DNA from: Gemmatimonadales bacterium
GTDB lineage: Bacteria > Gemmatimonadota > Gemmatimonadetes > Gemmatimonadales > GWC2-71-9
Assembly (NCBI GenBank): GCA_030597435.1
Contig: JAUVRV010000195.1
Location: forward strand, 1 to 5,914
Direction of reading: 5' to 3'
DNA length: 5,914 nucleotides
The notes below the pieces were generated by a model that made no database searches, was not told where the DNA came from, and worked only from the letters and a program-made list of their open reading frames with translations. Positions within the stretch are counted from its first letter, which is position 1; the number at the start of each line of letters is the position of its first letter. Below are positions 1 to 4,742 of this stretch, piece after piece. The position numbers were made by a program, and so were the translations under genes.

Positions 1-98
1 CGCATCACTACATCACTCAAGGACTCGTCCGAGTGTCGCCTGGCTCGTTCGAGCCGCTCGTAGGCCTCTAGGGTCAGGGAGATAGTCTTGGTATCCAT
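1..98 (-). CDS. vapB: VapB-type antitoxin, 5' part only (runs off left edge)
   Basis: Only the first 32 codons and two bases of codon 33 are in the window; the gene continues beyond position 1. The start is MDTKTISLTLEAYERL, followed by an Arg-rich RARRH segment and ending in SDVVMR. This is the N-terminal DNA-binding part of the DUF217/VAPB_antitox (PF02697) antitoxins, which bind and repress their own promoter and neutralise a PIN-domain RNase. It matches the complete VapB at 5435-5683 at about three quarters of residues, with the same start and no gaps, so the two are paralogues. The matching ATG fixes the start at 98; there is no Shine-Dalgarno upstream, and the promoter-like motif at 105-133 would put the transcript start on the ATG. 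A vapC partner is expected just beyond the left edge but cannot be seen. Confidence 0.85.
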   Translation of the reverse strand, partial: MDTKTISLTLEAYERLERARRHSDESLSDVVM

Positions 99-104
99 AT
101 AGAC

Positions 105-133
105 AATGTGCGTGGTTCGTGCATCGATGTCGA
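105..133 (-). promoter_or_regulatory. Putative leaderless promoter of the left vapB
   Basis: Read on the minus strand, TCGACA (133-128) and CACATT (110-105) are 17 bases apart, and the ATG begins 7 bases beyond the second box, at 98. The same boxes, spacing and distance to the ATG occur ahead of the right-hand vapB (TTGACA/CACATT at 5690-5718). About 40 bases upstream of both start codons are alignable without gaps. The -10 box is a poor match to TATAAT but fits a loose xAxxxT pattern. Conservation between paralogues is the main evidence; no start site is known. Confidence 0.35.
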
Positions 134-244
134 TTCCAGGTGCGTCGACGCTTGCCATGCGAGTACCGCAACGACCACCAGCCCAGCCCGTAGGCCTAGC
201 CGGCGTGTAGGAATGCCGCTTCCCGGTGCCTCAATAGAGTTTAA
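134..244. other. Intergenic segment with no recognised gene
   Basis: This lies between the left vapB promoter and the first repeat element. I see no coding signature on either strand; the long minus-strand open frame crossing it (74-850) runs through repeats and antisense to the HEPN gene and has no family-like content. With the repeats at 245-347 and the leader at 348-475 it makes up the 377-base gap before the HEPN gene. Confidence 0.5.
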
Positions 245-287
245 CCGCGGGTGAACCCGCGGCTCGGCTGGCTGTCGCTGAAGCGAC
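245..287. repeat. Two-hairpin repeat element, copy A
   Basis: Two perfect inverted repeats stand side by side: CCGCGGGT-GA-ACCCGCGG (245-262) and GTCGCT-GA-AGCGAC (274-287), with 11 bases between. Read on the minus strand the order (6-bp stem with 2-base loop, a short linker ending gccgag, then a stem beginning CCGCGG) is the same as in copies B (1344-1392) and C (3701-3745). Stem sequences differ between copies but pairing is kept. This copy is the most diverged, and because both stems are palindromic its orientation is an inference. Confidence 0.55.
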
Positions 288-293
288 GCTAGT

Positions 294-347
294 CCCGGTG
301 GCCCGGTGGCCCGGTAGCCCGACAACCCCGCATCGTCTTCTGTCATC
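294..347 (+). repeat. CCCGGTNN octamer array with conserved tail (array 1)
   Basis: Exact 8-base periodicity: cccggtgg, cccggtgg, cccggtag, cccgacaa (294-325), followed by a tail containing tcgtcttc and ending tgtcatc. The same final units (cccggtag then cccgacaa or cccggcaa) and a similar tcttc-atcgtc tail occur at 1249-1287 and 4814-4853, so array plus tail is one composite repeat family. It is not coding on any obvious frame. Confidence 0.75.
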
Positions 348-360
348 TTTGCATGATATT

Positions 361-371
361 GGTGACTCACC
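361..371. repeat. Short palindrome upstream of the HEPN gene
   Basis: GGTGA-C-TCACC is a perfect 5-bp inverted repeat with one central base, about 105 bases before the HEPN start. It could be an operator half-site pair for the HEPN/MNT module, but it is short enough to arise by chance and no second copy was seen. Confidence 0.25.
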
Positions 372-463
372 TTGGTGTCATTCTTCATGTTGTCGTGCCG
401 GCAGTCCTGACAGGTACCCCCGACCTTGCTCGCCGGGCCCAGCGGTCGTAGTGTTGTGACTTG

Positions 464-469
464 AAGGGG
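464..469 (+). promoter_or_regulatory. Ribosome binding site of the HEPN gene
   Basis: AAGGGG lies six bases before the ATG at 476. This is a good Shine-Dalgarno and fixes the HEPN start at 476 rather than at later in-frame codons. Confidence 0.7.
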
Positions 470-475
470 TGACAC

Positions 476-859
476 ATGCCAAATCGAGCGCCTGACTGGC
501 TGGCGCAAGCGCGGCGTGATTTGGAACAGGCGTCGTCGTCGCAGCGTGATGACAGACACGAGTGGGCGTGTTTTGCGGCGCACCAATCGGCCGAGAAGGC
601 GCTGAAGGCCCTCCACCTGCATTTGGGCCAGGAAGTGTGGGGTCACGTCGTTGCGCGGCTGGTGCAGGAGCTGACCGTGGACCACGATGCGTCGCTGCTC
701 GACAAGGCGAAGGTACTCGACGCTTTCTACGTTCCGCCGCAGTATCCCAACGGGCACCCGGCCGGGGCACCGTTTGAGCACTACGGATCGTTGCAGAGCG
801 AGGAAGCTATTCGGTATGCCGGTGAGATCCTTGAGTTCGCAAGTTCTCAAATGGCCTGA
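476..859 (+). CDS. HEPN-domain protein (toxin-side partner of an MNT/HEPN module)
   Basis: 127 residues, the usual size for a single PF05168/COG2250 HEPN domain. Recognisable parts are an N-terminal helix (WLAQARRDLEQA, 8-19), the WACFAAHQSAEKALKAL helix (30-46), a GHVVARLVQEL helix (56-66), and the loop and terminal helix containing YPNG..GAPFEHY (90-103) and EEAIRYAGEILEF. HEPN proteins of this type pair with small nucleotidyltransferases; several are RNases neutralised by their partner through AMP transfer or binding. The loop normally reads R-Y-P-(N/D), the Arg being part of the R-x4-6-H RNase motif; here it is Gln 89 (QYPNGH, with His 94 in the expected spacing), so catalysis may be weakened or lost. 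The MNT gene overlaps its 3' end by 44 bases if started at 816, indicating co-translation. Family assignment is secure; toxicity is inferred. Confidence 0.88.
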   Translation: MPNRAPDWLAQARRDLEQASSSQRDDRHEWACFAAHQSAEKALKALHLHLGQEVWGHVVARLVQELTVDHDASLLDKAKVLDAFYVPPQYPNGHPAGAPFEHYGSLQSEEAIRYAGEILEFASSQMA

Positions 860-1169
860 CAGGACTGACGTCGAGGAGGCCGTACGGCGCTGGGCGCTTG
901 CGGAGCGTGAACGCCGGCCCGATCTACTGCGCGTGGGTTACTTTGGGTCCTACGCTCGGGGCGATGCGGGAGTCGGCAGCGACCTCGATCTGGTTGCGGT
1001 GGTGCGAGCATCCCAGGCGCCGTTCGAGCGCCGCGCCCTGGACTGGGATCTCAGCCAGCTGCTTGTTCCAGCCGAGATACTCGTCTATACCGGACTCGAG
1101 TGGGAGCAACTGATGCAGGCTGGGGGCCGATTTGCCCGCATGCTCCAGGAGGAAGCCGTCTGGCTGTGA
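816..1169 (+). CDS. MNT-type nucleotidyltransferase, likely antitoxin partner of the HEPN protein
   Basis: 117 residues from the ATG at 816. The minimal nucleotidyltransferase signature is intact: GSYARGDAGVGSDLDL (44-59), i.e. GS, ten residues, then D56-x-D58. The third metal-binding acid is probably Glu 88 in VPAEILVYT, where Asp is more common. Members of this family add AMP to, or simply bind, a HEPN partner and silence it. The segment VLKWPDR (10-16) is typical of the start of these proteins, so the real start must precede it: ATG 816, or GTG 822 or TTG 831 in the same frame; none has a clear ribosome site, and coupling to HEPN translation is likely. An in-frame ATG at 687 would add 43 residues that are only an out-of-frame reading of the HEPN gene. 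Confidence 0.88.
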   Translation: MPVRSLSSQVLKWPDRTDVEEAVRRWALAERERRPDLLRVGYFGSYARGDAGVGSDLDLVAVVRASQAPFERRALDWDLSQLLVPAEILVYTGLEWEQLMQAGGRFARMLQEEAVWL

Positions 1170-1248
1170 AGCGGTGCGGCACGGCACAAATCGTCAATCA
1201 AAAACCGTGAATCCTAAGCCTCTCCTCCCGGACCGGTACGTCCAGCAA

Positions 1249-1287
1249 CCCGGTAGCCCGACAACTCAGCCGTCGTCTTCCATCGTC
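1249..1287 (+). repeat. Octamer/tail repeat (array 2, short)
   Basis: Only the terminal units cccggtag and cccgacaa (1249-1264) remain, followed by the tail with cgtcgtcttc and catcgtctc. This equals the right half of array 1 at 310-347, and shows that the tail, not just the octamers, is a conserved part of the element. Confidence 0.65.
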
Positions 1288-1290
1288 TCT

Positions 1291-1329
1291 TCCCGGCGGC
1301 CACGTTAACACGCCGGTCGCGACGGACGG
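1291..1329 (+). repeat. 39-base GC-rich dispersed repeat, copy 1
   Basis: This block begins tcccggcgg and ends with a gcggacgg-like segment (ggtcgcgacggacgg). A block of identical length at 5782-5820 matches it at about 29 of 39 positions, with both ends best conserved. A shortened version (cccggcggtcacggcggacg) is at 4878-4897. All three sit next to octamer arrays or other repeats, never inside genes. Confidence 0.5.
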
Positions 1330-1343
1330 AACTCGGTAACTCG

Positions 1344-1392
1344 ATCGCCTTGGCAATAGATTGTGCCGGGCCGCGACTACCGCCTCTCGCGG
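1344..1392 (+). repeat. Two-hairpin repeat element, copy B
   Basis: Stem 1 is ATCGCC-TT-GGCAAT (1344-1357; one mismatched pair), then the 13-base linker agattgtgccggg, then stem 2 CCGCGA (1371-1376) and TCGCGG (1387-1392) with a 10-base loop. Copy C at 3701-3745 has the same linker with one change, and its stems differ in paired fashion. Together with the flanking repeats this explains much of the 426-base gap between the MNT and radical SAM genes; I see no gene in 1170-1517. Confidence 0.75.
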
Positions 1393-1517
1393 ATACGTTG
1401 CGATCTCCGGTGCCGGTAGGTCGGTCATCGTTGGGTATTGAGTGATAGTCGGAGACCCTGGGGGTGCGAGCGCTGCCCACCCTCGCGCCACCGGCAGCCC
1501 GCCCGCACATTTGCAGG

Positions 1518-1580
1518 ATGACCTCACGCACCTGTCCGAGCTGCGCCACCGAGATGGAACCTGAACATTATGGAACCTGA
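1518..1580 (+). CDS. Possible 20-residue leader ORF or gene remnant ahead of the radical SAM gene
   Basis: An ATG at 1518 opens a 20-codon frame ending TGA at 1578-1580. It contains RTCPSCATEMEPE, which looks like the first half of a zinc ribbon (CPxC), so it may be a vestige of a zinc-ribbon protein. It has no convincing ribosome site. Its last codons lie in a tandem duplication, whose second copy starts a nine-codon frame (1570-1599) ending in an ATGA overlap with the radical SAM start. Could equally be chance. Confidence 0.2.
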   Translation: MTSRTCPSCATEMEPEHYGT

Positions 1581-1583
1581 ACA
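1554..1583 (+). repeat. Perfect tandem 14-base repeat in the radical SAM leader
   Basis: ATGGAACCTGAACA occurs at 1554-1567 and again at 1570-1583, separated by TT (period 16). Each copy contains an ATG followed by Glu-Pro-Glu codons. It lies immediately upstream of the ribosome site of the next gene, so it could affect translation of that gene or be a simple slippage duplication. Confidence 0.85.
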
Positions 1584-1587
1584 ACAA

Positions 1588-1593
1588 AGGAAG
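1588..1593 (+). promoter_or_regulatory. Ribosome binding site of the radical SAM gene
   Basis: AGGAAG, part of AAAGGAAGAG, lies just before the ATG at 1596. Spacing is short but acceptable, and it fixes this start; the protein begins MTKIAMVYPSW, the expected first beta strand of a B12-binding-like domain. Confidence 0.65.
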
Positions 1594-1595
1594 AG

Positions 1596-3086
1596 ATGAC
1601 CAAGATTGCGATGGTTTATCCGTCATGGCACAACGAAACTCACAACGCAACCTTGCTTTACAGCCCGCTAGCCTTGGGTTATCTGGCGCGGCATACCCCT
1701 GAGCACTACAGATTGAATCTATACGACGAATATGTGGACGAAGACTTCGATCCCGATAAAGTCGATGCTGACTTGGTTGCATTCTCTCCCATCACATCAG
1801 GGATCAACCGGGCGTACGGGTTGGCCGGCCGACTCAGGGAACGAGGCATCACATGTGTAAGCGGAGGCGCCCATGTTTCAGCCCTGCCGGATGAAGCCTT
1901 GGAACACTTCGACGCGGTGATCATCGGTGAAGGCGAGGGTCCCTGGAAGGAATTCTTGCAGGATTTTGAACGAGGGAAGATCCAAGAAACATATTTTGGT
2001 CGTATGGATGTGTCTCTTGAACATTTGGGAACACCTCGACGCGATCTGATCCATCCTAACTACAAATACCCTGCCCTCATGACTTCGCGAGGGTGCCCCT
2101 ATTCCTGTTCATTCTGCTACCTCACGGTGTACAAGAACCGCAAACACCGCATGATCCCACATGAAACCGTTCTCGAGGATATGGACAGTTTGAAACAGCA
2201 CCCGATTCTTGTCGTTACCGACGAGAATTTCATCGGCTATGGCGAGTCTGACATCGAAGATCGGAAAGTTCTGTTGGAAAAAATGATTCGCAGGGAATAC
2301 AAATTCCTTTGGGGGTGCCAGTCGACCGTCAGTCTATACAAGGAGCCCGAACTGATGACTTTGATGCACCGGGCAGGGTGTCGAGCGGTATTTCTCGGAT
2401 TCGAAGCCATGCAGGAAGATTCCCTGGCCGAAGTAAACAAACGACATAACGTTGGAGTCGATTACAATGAAGTTGTGAGAGCGTTGCATGATCACAAACT
2501 CGGAGTCATCGCCTCTTGCATTCTCGGGATGGACTCACATGGCAAGAACTACCACAAAACGCTGATCAAGTCGCTCAAAGAGTCGAAGGCAGATTTCCCA
2601 AGAATATTCTTGATGACGGCATGGCCGGGCACCCGTCTCTTTAAGGACCTGCAAGCAGAAGGTCGAGCAAGTCGGGATTGGGACACGGTTCGGAAAGACA
2701 TGCCCTCAGTGAAGTATAAGCACTACACGCACGAGGAGATGCGGAAAGCCCGCGAAGAAGTCATTCATGCGTTCTCCAATGTCGTCCACATTTCCCAAGT
2801 CGTGTTCAGATGGATGTTCAAAGATCGCTCGACTATCAAGCTTTTCATACGTATTGCCTTCCGCAGCATGATCATCGAAAGGATGAAGCGCTTTCGGGTG
2901 CAGAATCCCCGTAGTGGTCAAACAGATGGGCAACTTTTCCCAAGAAAGCAAGAAGGATCTCAGAATCGAAGACATTCGTCTGCCAATGGTTCTACTCACC
3001 GCCCGATGCAACGGACAGCCAGTTCGGCCCAGGGGTCATTGCCACGAGGGACCGAGGAGATCGTTAGAGCACAAACCGAACACTAA
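1596..3086 (+). CDS. B12-binding-domain radical SAM protein, substrate unknown
   Basis: 496 residues. An N-terminal Rossmann-like B12-binding-type domain (1-130) carries the conserved SGGAHVSALPDEAL (89-102) and DAVIIGEGE (106-114) segments but no DxHxxG, so cobalamin would bind without a protein His ligand, as is common in this class. The radical SAM core (about 158-345) has the CxxxCxxC cluster motif, Cys 167, 171 and 174 in SRGCPYSCSFCY, then VTDENFIG (207-214), a GFEAM strand (268-272), and PGTRLF (344-349). This layout recalls HpnP-like and other class B radical SAM enzymes (methyl transfer or related C-C chemistry), but I cannot name a substrate. The gene is clearly less GC-rich than its flanks, suggesting separate origin. 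The last 60 or so residues (from about 436) are a Ser/Arg/Gln-rich tail unlike a folded domain, probably read-through into foreign or frameshifted DNA next to the remnants at 3103-3368. No biosynthetic partners are nearby. Confidence 0.9.
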   Translation: MTKIAMVYPSWHNETHNATLLYSPLALGYLARHTPEHYRLNLYDEYVDEDFDPDKVDADLVAFSPITSGINRAYGLAGRLRERGITCVSGGAHVSALPDEALEHFDAVIIGEGEGPWKEFLQDFERGKIQETYFGRMDVSLEHLGTPRRDLIHPNYKYPALMTSRGCPYSCSFCYLTVYKNRKHRMIPHETVLEDMDSLKQHPILVVTDENFIGYGESDIEDRKVLLEKMIRREYKFLWGCQSTVSLYKEPELMTLMHRAGCRAVFLGFEAMQEDSLAEVNKRHNVGVDYNEVVRALHDHKLGVIASCILGMDSHGKNYHKTLIKSLKESKADFPRIFLMTAWPGTRLFKDLQAEGRASRDWDTVRKDMPSVKYKHYTHEEMRKAREEVIHAFSNVVHISQVVFRWMFKDRSTIKLFIRIAFRSMIIERMKRFRVQNPRSGQTDGQLFPRKQEGSQNRRHSSANGSTHRPMQRTASSAQGSLPRGTEEIVRAQTEH

Positions 3087-3102
3087 GCAAGGGGGAACCG
3101 TG

Positions 3103-3195
3103 GGGACCGTGTTCTACAACCTTCACGAGGGATGGACAGTACTCGACTCGGCGTTCTTCAGTCTCATTACGCTGACCACCGTCGGGTTGGGCGAG
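3103..3195 (+). pseudogene. Potassium-channel pore fragment (ion_trans_2 remnant)
   Basis: Thirty-one codons read GTVFYNLHEGW (3103-3135) followed by the pore helix ending FFSLITLTTVGLGE. This is the pore region of two-TM prokaryotic K+ channels (PF07885), where the end of TM1 (GT.FY...EGW), pore helix and selectivity filter TVGYGD follow in this order. The filter is altered to TVGLGE, TM1 upstream is missing (the same frame is highly charged and non-hydrophobic), and TM2 downstream is absent. The frame stays open from an ATG at 2914 to 3270, but nothing outside these 31 codons looks channel-like. It is therefore a relic and cannot make a channel. Its right end coincides with the start of HigB homology in another frame. 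Confidence 0.7.
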
Positions 3196-3368
3196 CGTGT
3201 CACGAACTGCGGATTCCGGATGATGACCGAACCTGGCGCATCATGTACCACGTCGGCACCACCGAGATAGTGGTACTAGAAGTATTCAAGAAGAAGACGA
3301 GCCGCACTGAAAAGGCGACTATCGAACTCTGTAGAGCAAGACTCAAAGCATACTTGGCAGTGAGGTAA
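3189..3368 (+). pseudogene. higB: HigB-type (Gp49-like) toxin, C-terminal half only
   Basis: From GRACHELRI (3189) the frame reads like the C-terminal half of Gp49-like/DUF891 RelE-superfamily toxins: CHELRI, then DRTWRIMYHV, EIVVLEVFKKKT and a final IELCRARLKAY helix. Such toxins are about 100-115 residues and cleave mRNA at the ribosome; here about 60 codons remain and the N-terminal helices are missing. The open frame reaches back to an ATG at 3132, but that part is just an out-of-frame reading of the channel fragment and has no ribosome site. The toxin is therefore broken by fusion to the channel relic, although a 78-residue chimeric peptide cannot be ruled out. It ends three bases before the HigA start, the normal higBA arrangement. 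Confidence 0.78.
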
Positions 3369-3371
3369 CCG

Positions 3372-3689
3372 ATGGCTCGGGCGACCAGGCGCAAGCGCCT
3401 TGCAGACGCAGGGTTCAAGACAACATCAGCGCGGGACTTCCTGGGTCTGACCGATGAGGAACTCGCGTACATCGAGATGAAGGTGGGGTTGGCACGCGCT
3501 CTCAAGCGATACCGTACCTCGAAGCTCAAGATGTCGCAGCAACATCTGGCCGAGTTGATTGGGTCCAGCCAGTCGAGAGTGGCAAAGATGGAGGCCTGTG
3601 ATCCGTCGGTCACGCTCGATCTACTCATAAGGTCGATGCTCTCAACCGGGCTCAAGCGAGCCGACATAGCGCGCGCTCTCGGGCGGTGA
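3372..3689 (+). CDS. higA: HigA-like XRE antitoxin (partner toxin truncated)
   Basis: 105 residues. The N-terminal part (KRLADAGFKTTSARDFLGLTDEE, 8-30) leads to an IEMKVGLARAL helix and a helix-turn-helix: MSQQHLAELIG, then SSQSRVAKMEACDPSVTLDLL. This is the hallmark of the XRE antitoxins partnered with Gp49-like HigB, which bind their operator and sequester the toxin. GAGG at 3362-3365 overlaps the end of the toxin frame and serves as ribosome site for the ATG at 3372. The length and all core motifs are normal, so the antitoxin looks intact although its toxin has lost the N-terminal half. It may remain as an orphan regulator or as protection against a homologous module elsewhere. A two-hairpin repeat begins 12 bases after its stop. 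Confidence 0.9.
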   Translation: MARATRRKRLADAGFKTTSARDFLGLTDEELAYIEMKVGLARALKRYRTSKLKMSQQHLAELIGSSQSRVAKMEACDPSVTLDLLIRSMLSTGLKRADIARALGR

Positions 3690-3700
3690 GGGGAAGCCCG

Positions 3701-3760
3701 ATCGCCGTGGCGATAGATTGTGCCGAGCCGCGGCCTTGGCCGCGGATATCCGGGCTCGGC
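3701..3760 (+). repeat. Two-hairpin repeat element, copy C
   Basis: Stem 1 is the perfect ATCGCC-GT-GGCGAT (3701-3714), then linker agattgtgccgag, then a perfect 8-bp stem CCGCGGCC-TT-GGCCGCGG (3728-3745). An outer pair GCCGAG (3722-3727) and CTCGGC (3755-3760) can extend it. Placed directly after higA it may also help end transcription, but there is no T-run after it, so I list it as a repeat and not as a terminator. Confidence 0.8.
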
Positions 3761-3963
3761 GGCTCGCTCCCATCTCCCGGTGCCACAAGGCCGTACCTCG
3801 CAGGGATCCGCTCAACCGGGACCGATGGCTTGTTTTGACAGCAACGGTCACTGGCGGGCACTACATAAACTCCGAGTACCCTGAGGGAGGCGCCAAGCAA
3901 TCGACCGTTTGGCTCGGCTGGTCCCGGTCAGCCGGCAGGCTATGTTGCTGCATGTAGAGGGGG
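3761..3963. other. Intergenic segment with no recognised gene
   Basis: This lies between the hairpin repeat and the vapB operator; with the repeat it makes a gap of about 300 bases. It contains catctcccggtgcc (3772-3785), close to a segment after copy B near 1402, so homology of the two repeat loci may extend past the hairpins. No convincing protein or RNA gene was seen. Confidence 0.45.
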
Positions 3964-3998
3964 CATGTAAATATTACATGTACTACATTCATGTACAT
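3964..3998 (+). promoter_or_regulatory. Putative VapB operator: two interlocked inverted repeats
   Basis: CATGTAA-ATA-TTACATG (3964-3980) is a perfect 7-bp inverted repeat. It overlaps a second one, ATGTAC (3978-3983) with GTACAT (3993-3998), nine bases apart. The block is strikingly AT-rich in GC-rich DNA and reaches the start of the antitoxin. RHH antitoxins bind such repeated half-sites cooperatively, which makes autoregulation of the vapBC operon likely. A weak promoter (TTGCTG 3945-3950, 17 bases, TAAATA 3968-3973) overlaps it. Confidence 0.6.
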
Positions 3999-3999
3999 C

Positions 4000-4299
4000 A
4001 TGAGCCGCAAGAAGATCAAGAAGTCCACCGTGCGAGAACCCGTCCAGGTCTACATGGACAGACACGATCGGGATCTGCTCGAGGAGTTGGCTCGGAAGAC
4101 GGGAGCGTCACGGGCCGAGTTGTTGAGACAAGGCCTTCGCCACCTTGCGGAACATCTCTTAGAGGAGCGTGCTCCGGGCTCTTCGTTGAGTGAGGTTGTC
4201 GCATCGCTCGGAGAGAATCCGGAGCTTCCGACAGACCTGGCCGCGCGACACGACCAGTACTTGTATGGCAGCAGTGCGGAAGAGCCGCGCACTAATTGA
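4000..4299 (+). CDS. vapB: Ribbon-helix-helix antitoxin, VapB-like
   Basis: 99 residues from MSRKKIKKSTV; an ATG three codons earlier (3991) is an alternative, and neither has a Shine-Dalgarno. The RHH DNA-binding fold is clear: strand PVQVYMD, helix HDRDLLEELARKTG, turn, helix ASRAELLRQGLRHLAEHL. The tail, SLSEVVASLG followed by ARHDQYLYG, is the usual toxin-wrapping end of VapB proteins whose genes precede a PIN toxin. It is unrelated in sequence to the DUF217-type VapBs at the two window ends. The toxin gene starts inside its last codons (35-base overlap), so the two are co-translated, and the palindromes at 3964-3998 are its likely operator. Confidence 0.88.
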   Translation: MSRKKIKKSTVREPVQVYMDRHDRDLLEELARKTGASRAELLRQGLRHLAEHLLEERAPGSSLSEVVASLGENPELPTDLAARHDQYLYGSSAEEPRTN

Positions 4300-4690
4300 C
4301 ACGAGCGCGCTGCTGGCGCTCGCCAATCCGCGCGATCAGTACCACACGCGTGCCGTGCAGATAGCCCGGAGCGTAGTCCAGTCGGGACGGCGCCTCGTTG
4401 GCACCACGTTGATTCTCGCCGAGTTCCAGGCGCATCTCCTGTACCGCACCGATACAGCTCGAGCGCGGTCGGTCGTCTCCGCCTTGTTCGACGATCCCCT
4501 GTACGAATGGTTGGATGTGCCGGCCGATCTCGTCCGCACGGCATTCAGCGCGTGGATCGAGAAGTATCACGATCAGCAGTTGTCCTTGACGGATGCCGTG
4601 AGCTTCGAGGTAATGGCACGCCAACGGATCGACGAGGCGTTTGCGTTCGACCAGCATTTTGTGACGGTGGGATTCACGCAGCTAGTGTGA
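4265..4690 (+). CDS. vapC: PIN-domain ribonuclease toxin VapC
   Basis: 141 residues. PIN-domain toxins are Mg2+-dependent RNases that cleave tRNA or rRNA. All four acidic positions appear present: Asp 12 in ALIDTSALLAL, Glu 53 in LILAEFQAHLL, Asp 110 in LSLTDAVSFEVM, and Asp 129 in AFAFDQHF, which is followed by the typical VTVGF strand. The toxin therefore looks active. The ATG at 4265 puts the family's first strand (RKSRALIDTS) near the N-terminus; an upstream in-frame ATG at 4190 would add 25 residues that only mirror the antitoxin gene. It overlaps vapB by 35 bases, has no separate ribosome site, and depends on coupling, which keeps the antitoxin in excess. It is followed by non-coding octamer repeats. 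Confidence 0.92.
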   Translation: MAAVRKSRALIDTSALLALANPRDQYHTRAVQIARSVVQSGRRLVGTTLILAEFQAHLLYRTDTARARSVVSALFDDPLYEWLDVPADLVRTAFSAWIEKYHDQQLSLTDAVSFEVMARQRIDEAFAFDQHFVTVGFTQLV

Positions 4691-4742
4691 GCACTCTCGA
4701 CCTAATGGTGCCAACCCTTCTTCCAGAAACGGCTGTGAAGAT

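Noticed and set aside
687..815. Upstream ATG at 687 as start of the nucleotidyltransferase
   Set aside because: The added 43 residues are an out-of-frame reading of the HEPN gene and have no similarity to the family's N-terminus.
74..850. 258-codon minus-strand open frame
   Set aside because: It lies antisense to the HEPN gene and across octamer and hairpin repeats, with compositionally driven Arg/Pro/Leu-rich content and no family-like motif. The vapB start at 98 uses a different frame.
1198..1782. Long minus-strand open frames between the MNT and radical SAM genes
   Set aside because: They cross the repeats and the start of the radical SAM gene. The shared stretch RGxAQSIAxAI also seen in a minus frame at 3652-3900 is explained by the two-hairpin DNA repeat, not by a shared protein.
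2914..3270. 118-codon open frame as a real potassium channel gene
   Set aside because: Only 31 codons match the channel pore; no transmembrane segments flank them and the selectivity filter is altered.
3728..3745. Perfect GC hairpin after higA as an intrinsic terminator
   Set aside because: No T-run follows on either side, and the hairpin belongs to a repeat found in other positions relative to genes.
3835..3867. TTGACA followed by tacataaac as a promoter for vapB
   Set aside because: The gap to any -10-like sequence is about 21 bases, too long for a normal promoter, and the site is over 120 bases from the gene.
4050..4544. Minus-strand open frames opposite the plus-strand vapBC pair
   Set aside because: They are antisense shadows of two well-recognised genes with intact motifs.
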